A stretch of 64,000 nt of DNA from Flavobacterium reichenbachii (GCF_002217435.1 NZ_MUHF01000001.1:406530-470529), one strand, 5' to 3'. Shown: positions 27,841 through 36,464, numbered from the stretch's first letter. Notes: generated by a model from the letters alone, not told the origin. Translations and numbers: made by a program.

Positions 27841-27893
27841 TATAATAAGCGGGCTGCTTTTGTACCGAAATGTTAGCAGTAATACGCCACGAA
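27841..27893 (+). repeat. Remnant cassette site with GTTAGCAGT junction
   Basis: TACCGAAATGTTAGCAGTAATACG keeps only the right end and the cassette-start core. The start GTTAGCAGTAATAC matches the reverse complement of the end of the same cassette at about 28290-28305 except for an A/G at position 11 and its neighbour. Confidence 0.55.
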
Positions 27894-27915
27894 CAAATCA
27901 ATTAAAACAAATAAT

Positions 27916-28290
27916 ATGAGAAAATTAATTTTAGCAATTGCCGTAGTTTCAATATTAAATTCTTGTAATTCTACAAAGAATTCCAACACAGTTGACACGA
28001 CTTATGGGTATACTGAAAAAAATGCTGTAAAAGTTGGCGGTGATTTTGATGGCCCAAAAAATGAGAAAAAATATCTTAATTCATTGACTGGACCAAATGG
28101 AGAGGAAGTATCATTTAGCAGACTTGGCAGTTGTTGTGCTTTCGAAACAAAAAACAGTTCGTTTGGCGGAGGAATGTTAGATAAATATGCTGTCTCATAT
28201 AAAGGGAAAAAAGATACGGTGACATTGTATATAAATATGTATGATAAGACTAAATTGAAAGCACCTGATGGTTTCAAACTTAAAGATTGA
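27916..28290 (+). CDS. Small lipoprotein of a Bacteroidota family
   Basis: The 124-residue product starts MRKLILAIAVVSILNSC with a lipobox Cys. The body has YGYTEKNAVKVGG, GPKNEKKYLNSLTGPNGE, LGSCCAFETKNSSFGGG and KAPDGFKLKD. This pattern is familiar from Bacteroidota lipoproteins that databases often label, wrongly in my view, as a phosphooctonate aldolase. No enzymatic motif is present. A cassette gene with a near-intact site after it. Confidence 0.7.
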   Translation: MRKLILAIAVVSILNSCNSTKNSNTVDTTYGYTEKNAVKVGGDFDGPKNEKKYLNSLTGPNGEEVSFSRLGSCCAFETKNSSFGGGMLDKYAVSYKGKKDTVTLYINMYDKTKLKAPDGFKLKD

Positions 28291-28299
28291 TACGCTACT

Positions 28300-28414
28300 G
28301 CTAACAGCTGCAACAACGGATTTGAGAAAGTTAGTTTTGTATTTGAAATGACTTTGCAGATCCGAAAATAGATTTAATTTAGTACCAAACCCACTTTAAT
28401 ACCAAAGCGTTAGC
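28300..28414 (+). repeat. Cassette recombination site (left array, well preserved)
   Basis: Runs from GCTAACAGC to GCGTTAGC (115 bases). It keeps TTTTGTATTTG and TTTAATTTAGTACC in the centre and opposed arms (CAACAACGGATTTG; CCAAACCCACTTT). It closes the lipoprotein cassette and opens the next. Confidence 0.8.
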
Positions 28415-28423
28415 ACAAAGCAT

Positions 28424-28981
28424 ATGACAACAGAACGATACATAAAATTAGGACGGCAAACAGCAGTAATTTCATTTTTACTTGGAACAGTTCTTTTCGG
28501 ACTTTATTTCCTAACTTCTTCATCCGAACTACTTTTTCTTGGTTATGGTTTTATAGTATTAACTGGCCTTGTAAACCTTGGAATATTAATTTCAATTTTA
28601 GTGAAAGCTTTAAATGACAAAGACAACAGGAAAAAACTATTTATGACTGGTGGATTTATGTTGCTTAACATTCCTGTAATACTTTTTTATTTTTGGCTTA
28701 CAATTATTCTGCTCAACACAATGAGAATTACTTTCACAAATTCGACACAGACAACTTTGACAAACATAAATATTGTTGGTTGTGGTGGTGGGCACATTGA
28801 TAAATTAGAAAGTGGAGAAAGTGAAACTGCTTGGGTTAAAATAACAGGCGACTGCTCGATAAACATTAACTATTTATCAAACGGAGAGCAAAAGAAAGAA
28901 AACGTAGCAGGATATGTTACGAATAGCATGGGACAAAAAATGAAACATAATATTGGTGGACAAAACGAAGAAAATTTTTGA
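28424..28981 (+). CDS. Small membrane protein of unknown function
   Basis: The product is 185 residues. Three hydrophobic helices lie in the N-terminal 100 residues (SFLLGTVLFGLYFL; FIVLTGLVNLGILISILV; LLNIPVILFYFWLTIILL), then a short extracytoplasmic domain with VGCGGGHIDKLESGESE. No family recognised. Starts 10 bases after the cassette junction GTTAGC, the tight spacing seen in cassettes. Confidence 0.6.
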   Translation: MTTERYIKLGRQTAVISFLLGTVLFGLYFLTSSSELLFLGYGFIVLTGLVNLGILISILVKALNDKDNRKKLFMTGGFMLLNIPVILFYFWLTIILLNTMRITFTNSTQTTLTNINIVGCGGGHIDKLESGESETAWVKITGDCSININYLSNGEQKKENVAGYVTNSMGQKMKHNIGGQNEENF

Positions 28982-28999
28982 TAGTAAACATCAAATAAA

Positions 29000-29068
29000 A
29001 TGGAAGAATTCAAATCAGACGATAAAAAAGTGGATAGAATTATATATTATGCAGAATTTGATGCTTAA
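29000..29068 (+). pseudogene. 22-codon gene remnant
   Basis: A short frame MEEFKSDDKKVDRIIYYAEF stops after 22 codons directly before the inverted cassette site. It looks like the start of a cassette gene cut off by the rearrangement that put the next cassette in reverse. Confidence 0.3.
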
Positions 29069-29073
29069 TTAAT

Positions 29074-29207
29074 CGCCCGCTTTCTTGCGCTAGACACGGT
29101 TTGGGACTAAATTAAGCCCTATTTTTGGATTTGCTAAATCTTCCTAAAATACAAACCCATTTTCAAATTAAGCGTAAAACCCAAATTGCTTGCAACGTGT
29201 TTTGCAG
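29074..29207 (-). repeat. Cassette recombination site in inverted orientation
   Basis: The reverse complement reads CACGTTGCAAGCAATTTGGG, a GTTTGTATTTTAGG centre, TTAGCAAATCC, GGGCTTAATTTAGTCCC and CTAGCGCAAGAAAG. This is the same order as the site at 39606-39736 but on the opposite strand. Both ends (TAAC, GTTA) are mutated. Confidence 0.75.
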
Positions 29208-29216
29208 CCAGTTTTT

Positions 29217-29573
29217 TTATTCATTTATTTTATAGACCTCGTTTTTGTTCAGCGTTTTGCCCCAAACAGAGAATGCTATTATATCTTCGTTATCACCCAA
29301 TATTTTTCCTCGCATTTCAAAATTATCAAAAGATAATGTTAGCGTTTCTTTTTCAGTTTCTCGGTAATGCCCTGTCAATACTATATCTGAAACATTTCCA
29401 TCATATCTTTTAGCGTTAATAACTTTGGAATGTAATTCTACCGTGTTATCAAGTTTTCTAAATATTAGACTTTTTTGTATCAAGTATCCGTCAAAGTTTC
29501 CACCTCCAACCCAATCAATATACGGTGCTGTTATCCCTTCAAAATATTCCGAATCGTATTTTATCCCAACCAT
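29217..29573 (-). CDS. Hypothetical protein in an inverted cassette
   Basis: The 118-residue product (MVGIKYDSEYFEGITAPYID...) has no signal, helix or known domain; it looks beta-rich. It is read on the minus strand and is followed by its own site, also on the minus strand. Gene plus site thus make one cassette flipped as a unit. Confidence 0.5.
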   Translation of the reverse strand: MVGIKYDSEYFEGITAPYIDWVGGGNFDGYLIQKSLIFRKLDNTVELHSKVINAKRYDGNVSDIVLTGHYRETEKETLTLSFDNFEMRGKILGDNEDIIAFSVWGKTLNKNEVYKINE

Positions 29574-29647
29574 ATTTTTAAATCCTTTAATTATTCGGAA
29601 ATTAAAACAACTTCTCCGTTTTCATACTTATGAGGATAGTATCCCAT

Positions 29648-29740
29648 GCTGGCGCGAGCCTCCCGCTCGTGAACTCAACGAAAGTTGACAAAGATAGTTA
29701 AAATAAAAAAGCATCAGATTTCTCTGAAGCTTTTGTCTTG
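29648..29740. repeat. GC-rich hairpin plus AGCTTCAGA-type terminator (island repeat)
   Basis: Contains GGCGCGAGCCTCCCGCTCGTGAAC, a short GC-rich dyad, followed about 40 bases on by the tRNA-type terminator GCATCAGATTTCTCTGAAGC. It is the leftmost copy of the unit that is perfect at 49288-49393 and 50340-50445, but lacks a recognisable tRNA end. Confidence 0.7.
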
Positions 29741-30000
29741 CTAGCCTAACTGGACAATTTTGAACCATTTTGTATTAATTTTCCATGTTTAAATTACATC
29801 CTACTCATTTTGTAATATTGGATCATTTTAATCAAATTTTGTTTATTTCGTTCTTATTTTCATGGTTAGAAATCGGTAATGATTTGCGTTATATACAAAT
29901 TTTTTCAGGGGAGTAGTGAAACAATTTAAATTTGCATTCATGTATGTACTAAAAGTATTCAGTAAATTAAATCCGTTTGATGCGGTATAAGAATTATCTA
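29741..30000. other. Intergenic region, nothing recognised
   Basis: AT-rich DNA between the leftmost island repeat and the attI-like leader at 30001. No gene or structure supported. Confidence 0.4.
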
Positions 30001-30050
30001 TATATTTGGGTTGTATTAAATGTGCAGTTTGTCATACATATCAACAAGTT
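30001..30050 (+). promoter_or_regulatory. attI/promoter-like leader, copy 1
   Basis: TATATTTGGG (a TAnnTTTG-type -7 box) is followed by GTCATACATATCAACAAGTT just before the gene. This matches the leaders at 32080, 34085 and 39011, all ending ATAnAAnAAGTT or ACAAGTT at a cassette start. Confidence 0.45.
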
Positions 30051-30071
30051 GGTAGTAAATAAAAAACCGAA

Positions 30072-30605
30072 ATGATAAAAATAGACAAAAATAAAGTTAG
30101 AGATCTAGTTGAGGGTAATATTAGCTTGAATGATTTTGAAATTGATTCAATTAAAATTGACCAAAATTTTCGTGTGATTCCAAAAGAAGAAATTAATGAT
30201 ATTTATATTATAAATCCTGAAAATGAAGGTTACAATTTCGAAAACTCTGACTTTACAATTGCTGAAAGAATAGAAATGTTAGAAAAACTGAACGGTCATA
30301 TACATTTAGCAGGCGGGCTAACATGTAGAATTGAAAACAAGAAAATAGTAGATTTAAGATTATCTAGAAAATATATTGAATTTGTAAAAGAATATACAAA
30401 GCAACAAGTCTTTGAGTATCACGGTAAGCCAACATTTGAACTTATAGATGATATGGCATTTGGTGGTTTTGACTATTCAATCGGAAACTATATCTTAGTC
30501 TACGAAACAAAAAGGATTAGTTTTTATTTTGACCCAAATAATCTAAAATTGAAAGAAATAAACACAAATAAACTGAATTATGAATGTTTTACAGTTGAAA
30601 AATAA
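30072..30605 (+). CDS. Hypothetical protein
   Basis: The product is 177 residues, acidic and soluble, without signal peptide. I do not recognise a family. It is preceded by an attI-like leader and followed by a degenerate cassette site, so it is probably a cassette gene in an older unit of the island. Confidence 0.6.
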   Translation: MIKIDKNKVRDLVEGNISLNDFEIDSIKIDQNFRVIPKEEINDIYIINPENEGYNFENSDFTIAERIEMLEKLNGHIHLAGGLTCRIENKKIVDLRLSRKYIEFVKEYTKQQVFEYHGKPTFELIDDMAFGGFDYSIGNYILVYETKRISFYFDPNNLKLKEINTNKLNYECFTVEK

Positions 30606-30611
30606 ATTACC

Positions 30612-30700
30612 TACAGCGAACAGCAACAATAGATTTGGGCAATTGACTTAATGAAAAGTTAGTTTTGTATTTGAATGATTAACCTTAAGGGGACTCGAAC
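30612..30700 (+). repeat. Degenerate cassette recombination site
   Basis: Keeps GCGAACAGCAACAATAGATTTGGGC, GACTTAATG and GTTTTGTATTTG in the usual order. The right half is lost, and GGACTCGAACC-like T-arm sequence follows at about 30691. Confidence 0.55.
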
Positions 30701-31046
30701 CAAATTCCCTTGAAAACACAGGCTTTTAAATTTCCAAGAGACTGAAACAAAATTTATCGAACCACAAAAAAAGCTCCAGATTTCTCTGAAACCTCCTGCT
30801 GTTTGGCAAACCATAAAAAAAACAGTAAATTACAGCCCATTTAAAACGCTACAATACAGCTACTGAATAATAATTTTACAACTGCTCAAATGCAAGAAAA
30901 AATAAATGAATATGAACCAAAACCATACATTCGATTGTTAATTTAAAACTTAGAAATGTATTACAGTTGGCTTCGAAAGATTTTGATACTGTATTACTAA
31001 ATACTGTTTTGCTAATGGGTACAAAGCTTTAACATTATAAATATAA
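30701..31046. other. Intergenic region with terminator remnant
   Basis: About 345 bases. A broken AGCTCCAGATTTCTCTGAAA terminator copy lies at 30772-30792. Nothing coding is supported. Confidence 0.4.
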
Positions 31047-31364
31047 ATGGAAGAAATAAATAACTTTAGGTGGTTTAGATTTACAAAAAATATAAGAATC
31101 CTCAATGTAATTATTTATGCTTTACTAATATTTTTTGGAAATATATACCAGCATTTCATTCTTGTGCTGTTGTTCTTATACCTTCATTTATTTGTGATTT
31201 TATTATTCATAATTTTAGAGATTAGATATGTAGTGTTGACAAGAAAGAACTTTTTAGAACATATTTTTACAAACTGGCTTGTATTTTTAGGGTTTTTAAT
31301 TTTGACATATGATATCGCTAAAATATTTTTAACAAAGAGTTACTTCATCTCTGTTTTCCTTTGA
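31047..31364 (+). CDS. Small membrane protein
   Basis: The 105-residue product has three hydrophobic helices (ILNVIIYALLIFFGNIY; LVLLFLYLHLFVILLFIIL; WLVFLGFLILTYDIAKIFL). No family recognised. It is a plausible gene by composition but has no other support. Confidence 0.45.
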   Translation: MEEINNFRWFRFTKNIRILNVIIYALLIFFGNIYQHFILVLLFLYLHLFVILLFIILEIRYVVLTRKNFLEHIFTNWLVFLGFLILTYDIAKIFLTKSYFISVFL

Positions 31365-31400
31365 ATAAATTTAAAGTTTTTTTATAAAATTCAAAATAAA

Positions 31401-31435
31401 GGCAGATTTGTAATCTGTGCCCGCAAAGAGAATCA
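31401..31435. repeat. Short palindromic repeat, copy 1
   Basis: GGCAGATTTGTAATCTG followed by TGCCCGCAAAGAGAATCA. The same block recurs at 36465-36497; a reversed partial copy is at 35599-35620. Confidence 0.75.
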
Positions 31436-31549
31436 AGAAAGGTAAAAACAAAAAAGCCCTGGATTTCTCCAAAGCTTTTGTTTTGATGTTTTATAAATGA
31501 TCATTTCTTAATTTAATATTTCCAGATATGAATAAGAAGTATCCCTAAA

Positions 31550-31957
31550 TTATTTAGTGATTAATTTTTCAAGCCTTGCCATCATTTCATCTTTTTCTTT
31601 CAGCATACGCTCGTATAAAGCAATCTTTTCTTCGTGAAGTTTTAAAACCTCTTTTACAGGATTAAATGTTGGATGAATATTAATTGCAGAAGCTCCATCT
31701 TTAAAATCTGAAAAAGTATTTGAAATAATATTTATTGCCTGCTCCTCATCAAAATTCTGAAAAGCTTCCACAGGAATTTTTAATGAATTCGATATTTGTT
31801 TAAGTATATCATTTTCTATTACATCTTTTTGCTCCAGTATAGAAATTTTCTTTTGATTCCAGTCATTTCCCATATCAAAAGCCAATGCTTCCTGTTTGAT
31901 GCCAAGCATTTCTCTAAAACGTTTTACGTTTCTTCCCTGATGTATTTTCTGTTCCAT
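31550..31957 (-). CDS. Helix-turn-helix (XRE-like) regulator
   Basis: I choose the ATG at 31957 (MEQKIHQGRNVKRFREMLG). The 135-residue protein has an N-terminal XRE-type domain (about 8-65: NVKRFREMLGIKQEALAFDMG... KKISILEQ) and a C-terminal helical tail with a probable coiled coil. This type is frequent in Bacteroidota mobile regions. Confidence 0.75.
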   Translation of the reverse strand: MEQKIHQGRNVKRFREMLGIKQEALAFDMGNDWNQKKISILEQKDVIENDILKQISNSLKIPVEAFQNFDEEQAINIISNTFSDFKDGASAINIHPTFNPVKEVLKLHEEKIALYERMLKEKDEMMARLEKLITK

Positions 31958-32079
31958 AATGAATATCAATTTTCTAAAAGCTCAAAGATAAAGCCATTTG
32001 TATTAAAAATCCTCAATTTCAAAGATAAAAAATATATATTTGGAAATAAATAATGTATGAAATTTATCATGCAAAGCTG

Positions 32080-32128
32080 CCTGAATTTGGATGACTTTGT
32101 GTGGTTTTATCACGTATATAAATAAGTT
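32080..32128 (+). promoter_or_regulatory. attI/promoter-like leader, copy 2
   Basis: CTGAATTTGGATGACTTTGTG then CACGTATATAAATAAGTT. It aligns closely with the leader at 34085-34132 and ends in GTT at the start of the following cassette-like unit. Confidence 0.5.
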
Positions 32129-32156
32129 GACAGAGATTATAGAAAAATCTAAAATA

Positions 32157-33017
32157 ATGAAGATAAAATCAATTTTTATACTTGTTTTTTTATCACTTAT
32201 CTTCACTTTTTGTGGAAAGGATTTGAAGAATAAAAAACAACAAAAACAAAAACAACATAAACTTACAATAGAAGTTCAAAATGCTGTAGATAGTTTGTCT
32301 TTAATTGACGAAATTCGATTACGTGGCACAAAAAGATTTGATGACTTACTAAAAGTTGCTTCCAATCAAGATCTTGTTTTCTTAACAAAGAATAAAAATC
32401 CAAAAATTAGATGTTATGCTTTTAACGGTTTAATAATAAATAAATATCCAGAACTCACGGATATATTTTTTGAACATTTAAAAGACACTTCTGTCATACA
32501 AACAAGATATGAATGTACAGGTGAAAGAACAACCGTTATGAATTTTATGCTAAACTATTTTCATCCAAAAAACATAGGAGTTAAAAACAAGTTTAGTGAA
32601 ATTGAATACAATAAATACAACAAAATAGCTGAATCATATAAAAAGAATATAAAACCAGTCAAGATTGAAAATTATGAAAAAGAAATAAAAAAACTTCAGA
32701 ATAATGATTTAGAATATTTTCAAGATTATTATTGTGCAGATTCTAAAGATGAAGATTTTGAAGTAAAAAGAAAACTCGTAAAAAAGAATATTGAATTTGT
32801 TAAATATGAAGAAATGGTTTTAGCAACTGCATACTTTGAAGTAAATGGATGTAATTCACATTTTCCAAACATAGAAAGAAGAAATGATACAATTATCTTA
32901 AAATATCAAATGCGAAATAAATATCCTTGCGATGAAAAACACAGAATAATTGAAAAAATTAATTTTGTGATTTTTGATCAATATGTAACCAAAATAAAAA
33001 CAGTTATTGCAGAATAA
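32157..33017 (+). CDS. Hypothetical lipoprotein
   Basis: I take the ATG at 32157: MKIKSIFILVFLSLIFTFC gives a lipobox Cys. The 286-residue product has a Lys/Gln-rich tether and a helical region (LLKVASNQDLVFLTKNKNPKIRCYAFNGL) that looks HEAT-like. The unit starts GTTGACAGA and ends TCTGCCAAC, which are complementary apart from one A/G position, as in the intact cassettes. Confidence 0.65.
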   Translation: MKIKSIFILVFLSLIFTFCGKDLKNKKQQKQKQHKLTIEVQNAVDSLSLIDEIRLRGTKRFDDLLKVASNQDLVFLTKNKNPKIRCYAFNGLIINKYPELTDIFFEHLKDTSVIQTRYECTGERTTVMNFMLNYFHPKNIGVKNKFSEIEYNKYNKIAESYKKNIKPVKIENYEKEIKKLQNNDLEYFQDYYCADSKDEDFEVKRKLVKKNIEFVKYEEMVLATAYFEVNGCNSHFPNIERRNDTIILKYQMRNKYPCDEKHRIIEKINFVIFDQYVTKIKTVIAE

Positions 33018-33047
33018 AAAACAATCTGCCAACAGGCATTTCCCAGG

Positions 33048-33163
33048 CTGGTGCGAGCGTCCTGTTCGTAAACTCAACGAAATGTTGACAAAGATAGTTA
33101 AAACAAAAAAGCTCCAGATTTCTCTGAAGCTTTGTATTAGTAGCGGGAGGCATTCAAATATCT
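33048..33163. repeat. Island repeat with tRNA-end junction
   Basis: A GGTGCGAGCGTCCTGTTCGT hairpin, an AGCTCCAGATTTCTCTGAAGCT terminator and TAGTAGCGGGAGGCATTCAAATATCTAAC. The TAGCGGGA part equals the 3' end of tRNA-fMet (reverse); GGCATTCAA is the presumed element end. Confidence 0.75.
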
Positions 33164-33270
33164 AACAACTTTATTTATGATTTTTATAAAATAGCTTGGT
33201 TATAAATACATATTTATTCATTAAAAATTGTTTTAAATATCATGACAGAAACAAATCCTAGAAAATAAAG

Positions 33271-33750
33271 TCAATCTTCTGGTTTGATTTTTCCATTTGA
33301 AAAATCCTCAATAAACTTCATGGGATCTGCAACAAACTTTAAAGCACTACTATTCTCGATACTCTCTCTGAAATTATCTATTTGAGGCTCAAATAAATTT
33401 TCATTTTGATCTAAAATTAAAAAATCCAATTCTCTACAAATTGCTAGAAATGGAATAAGAAAATAATTAATGTCGCCTCTTAAATCCAGTCGAAACCTAA
33501 TATGAACAATTATATTTTTGTCTAAGTTGTAGGTAACACCAATATCCGATTTATCGCTCGGACCCCAACTTTGAAATTGATTCATACTCCATGATCTTTC
33601 AATAAAAGTATCAAGCTTATCAAAGAAGGAGTCTTTATCAACATAAAAAATGCCAGACCAATCATGCACATAAAGGTCTACTTGATTACTTTTTGAGTAT
33701 TCGTAAAAACTCCTTGGAATTGCATTATAGGTTGTTTGCCAAAGTGCCAT
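33271..33750 (-). CDS. Hypothetical protein
   Basis: The product is 159 residues, soluble and acidic, starting MALWQTTYNAIPRSFYEYSK. No domain is recognised. Size, solitary position and surroundings recall immunity-type genes, but there is no direct evidence. It lies alone between two tRNA-end repeats (33163 and 33881), so it is probably the whole cargo of one small insertion. Confidence 0.5.
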   Translation of the reverse strand: MALWQTTYNAIPRSFYEYSKSNQVDLYVHDWSGIFYVDKDSFFDKLDTFIERSWSMNQFQSWGPSDKSDIGVTYNLDKNIIVHIRFRLDLRGDINYFLIPFLAICRELDFLILDQNENLFEPQIDNFRESIENSSALKFVADPMKFIEDFSNGKIKPED

Positions 33751-33880
33751 ATAATTTATCTAAAATTTCGTGACTTAGTACGTTAGTGGTAAGTTAATTA
33801 AAAAAACAAAAGTAAAACAAACTTTAAAACTAAATTGATTTTTCAAATTGTTTTAATTAGAGTATACTTTTTTCTGTAAT

Positions 33881-34010
33881 TGGCGCAAGCGTCCTACAAG
33901 TGAATAAAAGTTATTTCAAAGTATAAGTGTAAAGTAGAGTAGTTTAAAACAAAAGCTCCAGATTTGTCTGAAGCTTTGTCTTAATAGCGGGAAGCATTCA
34001 ATTATCTAAC
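33881..34010. repeat. Island repeat with tRNA-end junction
   Basis: A diverged hairpin (TGGCGCAAGCGTCC), an AGCTCCAGATTTGTCTGAAGCT terminator and TAATAGCGGGAAGCATTCAATT. The element-end sequence GCATTCAATTATCTAACC is identical to copies at 36928 and 49394. Confidence 0.75.
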
Positions 34011-34084
34011 CGGTTAATTCAAGTTTATTATAGTATTATCCCATGTGCATCCTAATGTTTTTTTAATAACTTATAATATAAAGT

Positions 34085-34132
34085 GACCCAAATTTGGATA
34101 GCTTTGTGAAGTCCCACACATATAAACAAGTT
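34085..34132 (+). promoter_or_regulatory. attI/promoter-like leader, copy 3
   Basis: GACCCAAATTTGGATAGCTTTGTG contains TAGCTTTG, a match to the Bacteroidota -7 box TAnnTTTG. It continues CACACATATAAACAAGTT up to the cassette start GTTGTAAAGC. Confidence 0.55.
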
Positions 34133-34148
34133 GTAAAGCATTTAAGAA

Positions 34149-35066
34149 ATGACAGAAAAAGATAAAGAAATACAAGCTGATTACAAAAATCGAATTAACC
34201 GAGTTTTTGAGTTTATTGACCAAAACTTGGAATCGGACTTATCGTTAAATGCAGTTTCGGAAATTGCTTTTTTTTCATCATTTCATTTTCATCGAGTTTT
34301 CAAATTTGTTACAGAACAAACTCTACATGAATATGTAAAACGAAGAAGAATAGAAAAATCAGCATCTGATTTGTTACATAAAAACATAACAGCAACTGAA
34401 ATAGCACATAAATATGGATTTAGTGATAATTCTTCCTTTTCCAGAGCATTTAAAAAGTATTTTGGAGTAAGTCCGACTGAATTTAAAAACCAAAATCCAA
34501 ATAGATTTAGCAAGATTCGTCAACTTAAAAGCAAGAATGGACAAGAATATCCTGACTATGAAAAATACATTTGTGTCATTAATAATCTTAAAAATTGGAT
34601 AAAAATGAACGCAAAAATTGAAATTAAAGAAATGTCAAAAATGGATTTGGCTTATGTATCAAGTATTGGTCCTCATAACCTTGAAAATGCCTATGCAAAA
34701 TTAATGCAATGGGCAACACCAACAGGATTAATGAACGACCAAACAAAAATGATAACGATTTATCACGACAGTTTTAAAGTTACTGAAGCCAACAAAGTAC
34801 GGATGACTGCTTCGATTTTACTTGATAAGCCAGTGGAAACAATTGGAGAAATCGGACTGACAACAATAGAAGCTGGAAAATTTATCGTTGGAAATTTTGA
34901 AATTGGATTAAACGAATTTGAAAAGTCGTGGACTGGATTATTTGTCTGGATGAACGAAAATGGATATAAGAAAGCTGACAGAGAGCCTTTTGAAATTTAT
35001 TATAATAATTTTAATGAACATCCTGAAAGGAAAGCTATTGTTGACTTTTGCATACCAATTGAATAA
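34149..35066 (+). CDS. AraC-family regulator with GyrI-like effector domain
   Basis: The 305-residue protein has an N-terminal AraC helix-turn-helix pair (SEIAFFSSFHFHRVFKFVT; YGFSDNSSFSRAFKKYFGVSP). The C-terminal GyrI-like small-molecule domain runs from about residue 155 to 305, with the S-x-I-G-P-H and DFCIPIE ends typical of that fold. It is like Rob/SoxS-type multidrug sensors. The unit's start (GTTGTAAAGCATTT) pairs with its end (AAATGCTGTAGAAC), so this too is a cassette. Confidence 0.85.
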   Translation: MTEKDKEIQADYKNRINRVFEFIDQNLESDLSLNAVSEIAFFSSFHFHRVFKFVTEQTLHEYVKRRRIEKSASDLLHKNITATEIAHKYGFSDNSSFSRAFKKYFGVSPTEFKNQNPNRFSKIRQLKSKNGQEYPDYEKYICVINNLKNWIKMNAKIEIKEMSKMDLAYVSSIGPHNLENAYAKLMQWATPTGLMNDQTKMITIYHDSFKVTEANKVRMTASILLDKPVETIGEIGLTTIEAGKFIVGNFEIGLNEFEKSWTGLFVWMNENGYKKADREPFEIYYNNFNEHPERKAIVDFCIPIE

Positions 35067-35165
35067 AAAATGCTGTAGAACAATTGCCATAAGTGATTGC
35101 TTTTTTTTCGTCTACTTTTGAAAAAAATTCCCTCGCTCTCCCAAGTATTACTTATAATGCTGCGC
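35067..35165 (+). repeat. Divergent short cassette-like recombination site
   Basis: TGTAGAACAATTGCCATAAGTGATTGC at the left opposes AAGTATTACTTATAATGC at the right (arms ATAAGT...ATT / AAT...ACTTAT). It follows the complementary cassette end. It lacks the TTGTATTTG centre of the main site family. Confidence 0.4.
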
Positions 35166-35193
35166 AAATGTCTCTGACTTTGCGCATTTTTTT
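35161..35193 (+). terminator. Intrinsic terminator after the AraC cassette
   Basis: TGCGCAAA and TTTGCGCA form an eight-pair stem around a ten-base loop, followed by seven T. Confidence 0.8.
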
Positions 35194-35294
35194 GATGTTA
35201 TTATGAAAATTAAACATGATAAAATCTCTCTACTTTTTAATTTTTCTCTTAAAACAAAAAAGCCTCAGATTTCTCTGAAGCTCTTTTTTCTTAG

Positions 35295-35343
35295 TAGCGG
35301 GAACAGGACTCGAACCTGTGTCCGCCGTGGCGGATATGAGCCA
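35295..35343 (-). pseudogene. 3' half of a tRNA-Met-like gene
   Basis: On the minus strand it reads GGCTCATATCCGCC then GGCGGACACAGG and TTCGAGTCCTGTTCCCGCTA: anticodon loop with CAT, T-arm and acceptor 3' strand identical to tRNA-fMet at 50437. The variable region is replaced by a TCCGCC-AC-GGCGGA hairpin. The 5' half is absent. Confidence 0.8.
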
Positions 35344-35344
35344 A

Positions 35345-35518
35345 TAAACTATAGATTTTGAATAAGATCTTTAATGAATTCTCTTCCAATTCCAGTTTTA
35401 AAATATTTTTCTCTTTTCATTGCCTCAGATTTTGAATTGAAAAATTCAGTATAAATTACGATCCAAGGTCTAAATTTTAAAGTATATCCTTTTGTTTCAA
35501 GGAAATTATGAGATTTAA
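35345..35518 (-). pseudogene. GIY-YIG nuclease gene, 5'-truncated
   Basis: Matches the last two thirds of the intact gene at 36606-36860, ending in the same ...EFIKDLIQNL-type tail. The match ends abruptly at 35518, so the GIY-YIG catalytic start is missing. It keeps the position directly against a half-tRNA. Confidence 0.75.
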
Positions 35519-35598
35519 CCCGCACAGTGCAACTCGTGGAATATTTTATTTATTACAAGTTATTTATTATATAAAAAGTGATCATGTACAATCTTTGT

Positions 35599-35620
35599 GG
35601 CACAGATTGCAAATCTGCAC
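35599..35620. repeat. Short palindromic repeat, reversed copy
   Basis: GGCACAGATTGCAAATCTGC is the inverse of the CAGATTTGCAATCTGTGCC block at 36465. The two bracket the lipoprotein gene at 35709-36383. Confidence 0.7.
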
Positions 35621-35708
35621 TAACGATTGACCTTATACCTGCGCGATATGATTCCTAATAAAATTAGTCATTCTCGAGCTATTGAGAATTAATTAGAAAT
35701 TAGATCTT

Positions 35709-36383
35709 TTATTTTAATAAATTATTTCCAAAAAGATGTTCGTACAATTTGTTTTTATCTATAATAGCGTTTTTCTTCAGAGGTGTCATGATGAAAATAT
35801 ATAGCTGATCTTCAGAATGATAAAGTACTATGTTAGCATTTATGTTTTTTAATCCATAATATTCTATTTTGCTATATATTACCTTTGAATCTTGATTATT
35901 AATTTTGATGGCATAGTTACTGAAATTTAGATTAAAGTTTTTTATAGTATCATTATTTATTTGGTAATTTATCTCATTATCTGAAAAAAAATCTATGCGA
36001 TTAATTTTATAGTCATCTTTAAATATTTCCGGACTCAAATTAACTTCGAATAAACCTTCGTTAATAGTAGAAAAATATCCTGGTGTTGGATAATTAGCTG
36101 ATTGATGATTATTGAAAGTACAATTCTGAGAAATATTTTTAAGTTTTATGACTAGTAATGAGTACTTTGATTCAATTTCATATTGTGAGATAATTGAATC
36201 ATTCTTTAATATATAAGTACCAATACAAACATCGTGGTTTTTAAAGGGTAACAAATTTTTTATTTTCATGCTTTTTGTTGGAACGAAATTCATTTCGTTC
36301 ATTGAATTCATTTCTTTTTCTATTAGATTTTTTTTGCAACCCAAAAAGATAAAAAGCAATAAAATGGTACAGATAATTTTCAT
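35709..36383 (-). CDS. Hypothetical lipoprotein
   Basis: I use the ATG at 36383 (MKIICTILLLFIFLGCKKN), which gives a lipobox; the longer frame begins in repeat DNA. The 224-residue product has a Met/Asn-rich tether and a beta-rich domain with no recognised motif. It is the only gene between inverted copies of a short palindromic repeat. Confidence 0.65.
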   Translation of the reverse strand: MKIICTILLLFIFLGCKKNLIEKEMNSMNEMNFVPTKSMKIKNLLPFKNHDVCIGTYILKNDSIISQYEIESKYSLLVIKLKNISQNCTFNNHQSANYPTPGYFSTINEGLFEVNLSPEIFKDDYKINRIDFFSDNEINYQINNDTIKNFNLNFSNYAIKINNQDSKVIYSKIEYYGLKNINANIVLYHSEDQLYIFIMTPLKKNAIIDKNKLYEHLFGNNLLK

Positions 36384-36464
36384 GTTACTTTTATTTAAAA
36401 CGAAGTTATTTAATTTTCTGTAATTAAAACTCCTATCGCTCCAATATGTAAACAACGGACAGTA

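Larger units (their letters stand above)
35254..35518 (-). repeat. Direct repeat A: terminator, half-tRNA and GIY-YIG tail
   Basis: About 265 bases nearly identical to 36509-36775. Both copies contain, in minus-strand order, the GIY-YIG 3' part, the 3' half of a tRNA-Met-like gene and an AGCTTCAGA terminator. Only a handful of substitutions separate them, so the duplication is recent. Confidence 0.85.

Noticed and set aside
27916..28290. 2-dehydro-3-deoxyphosphooctonate aldolase
   Set aside because: Related lipoproteins carry this name in databases, but the protein is a 124-residue lipoprotein without aldolase barrel or catalytic motifs.
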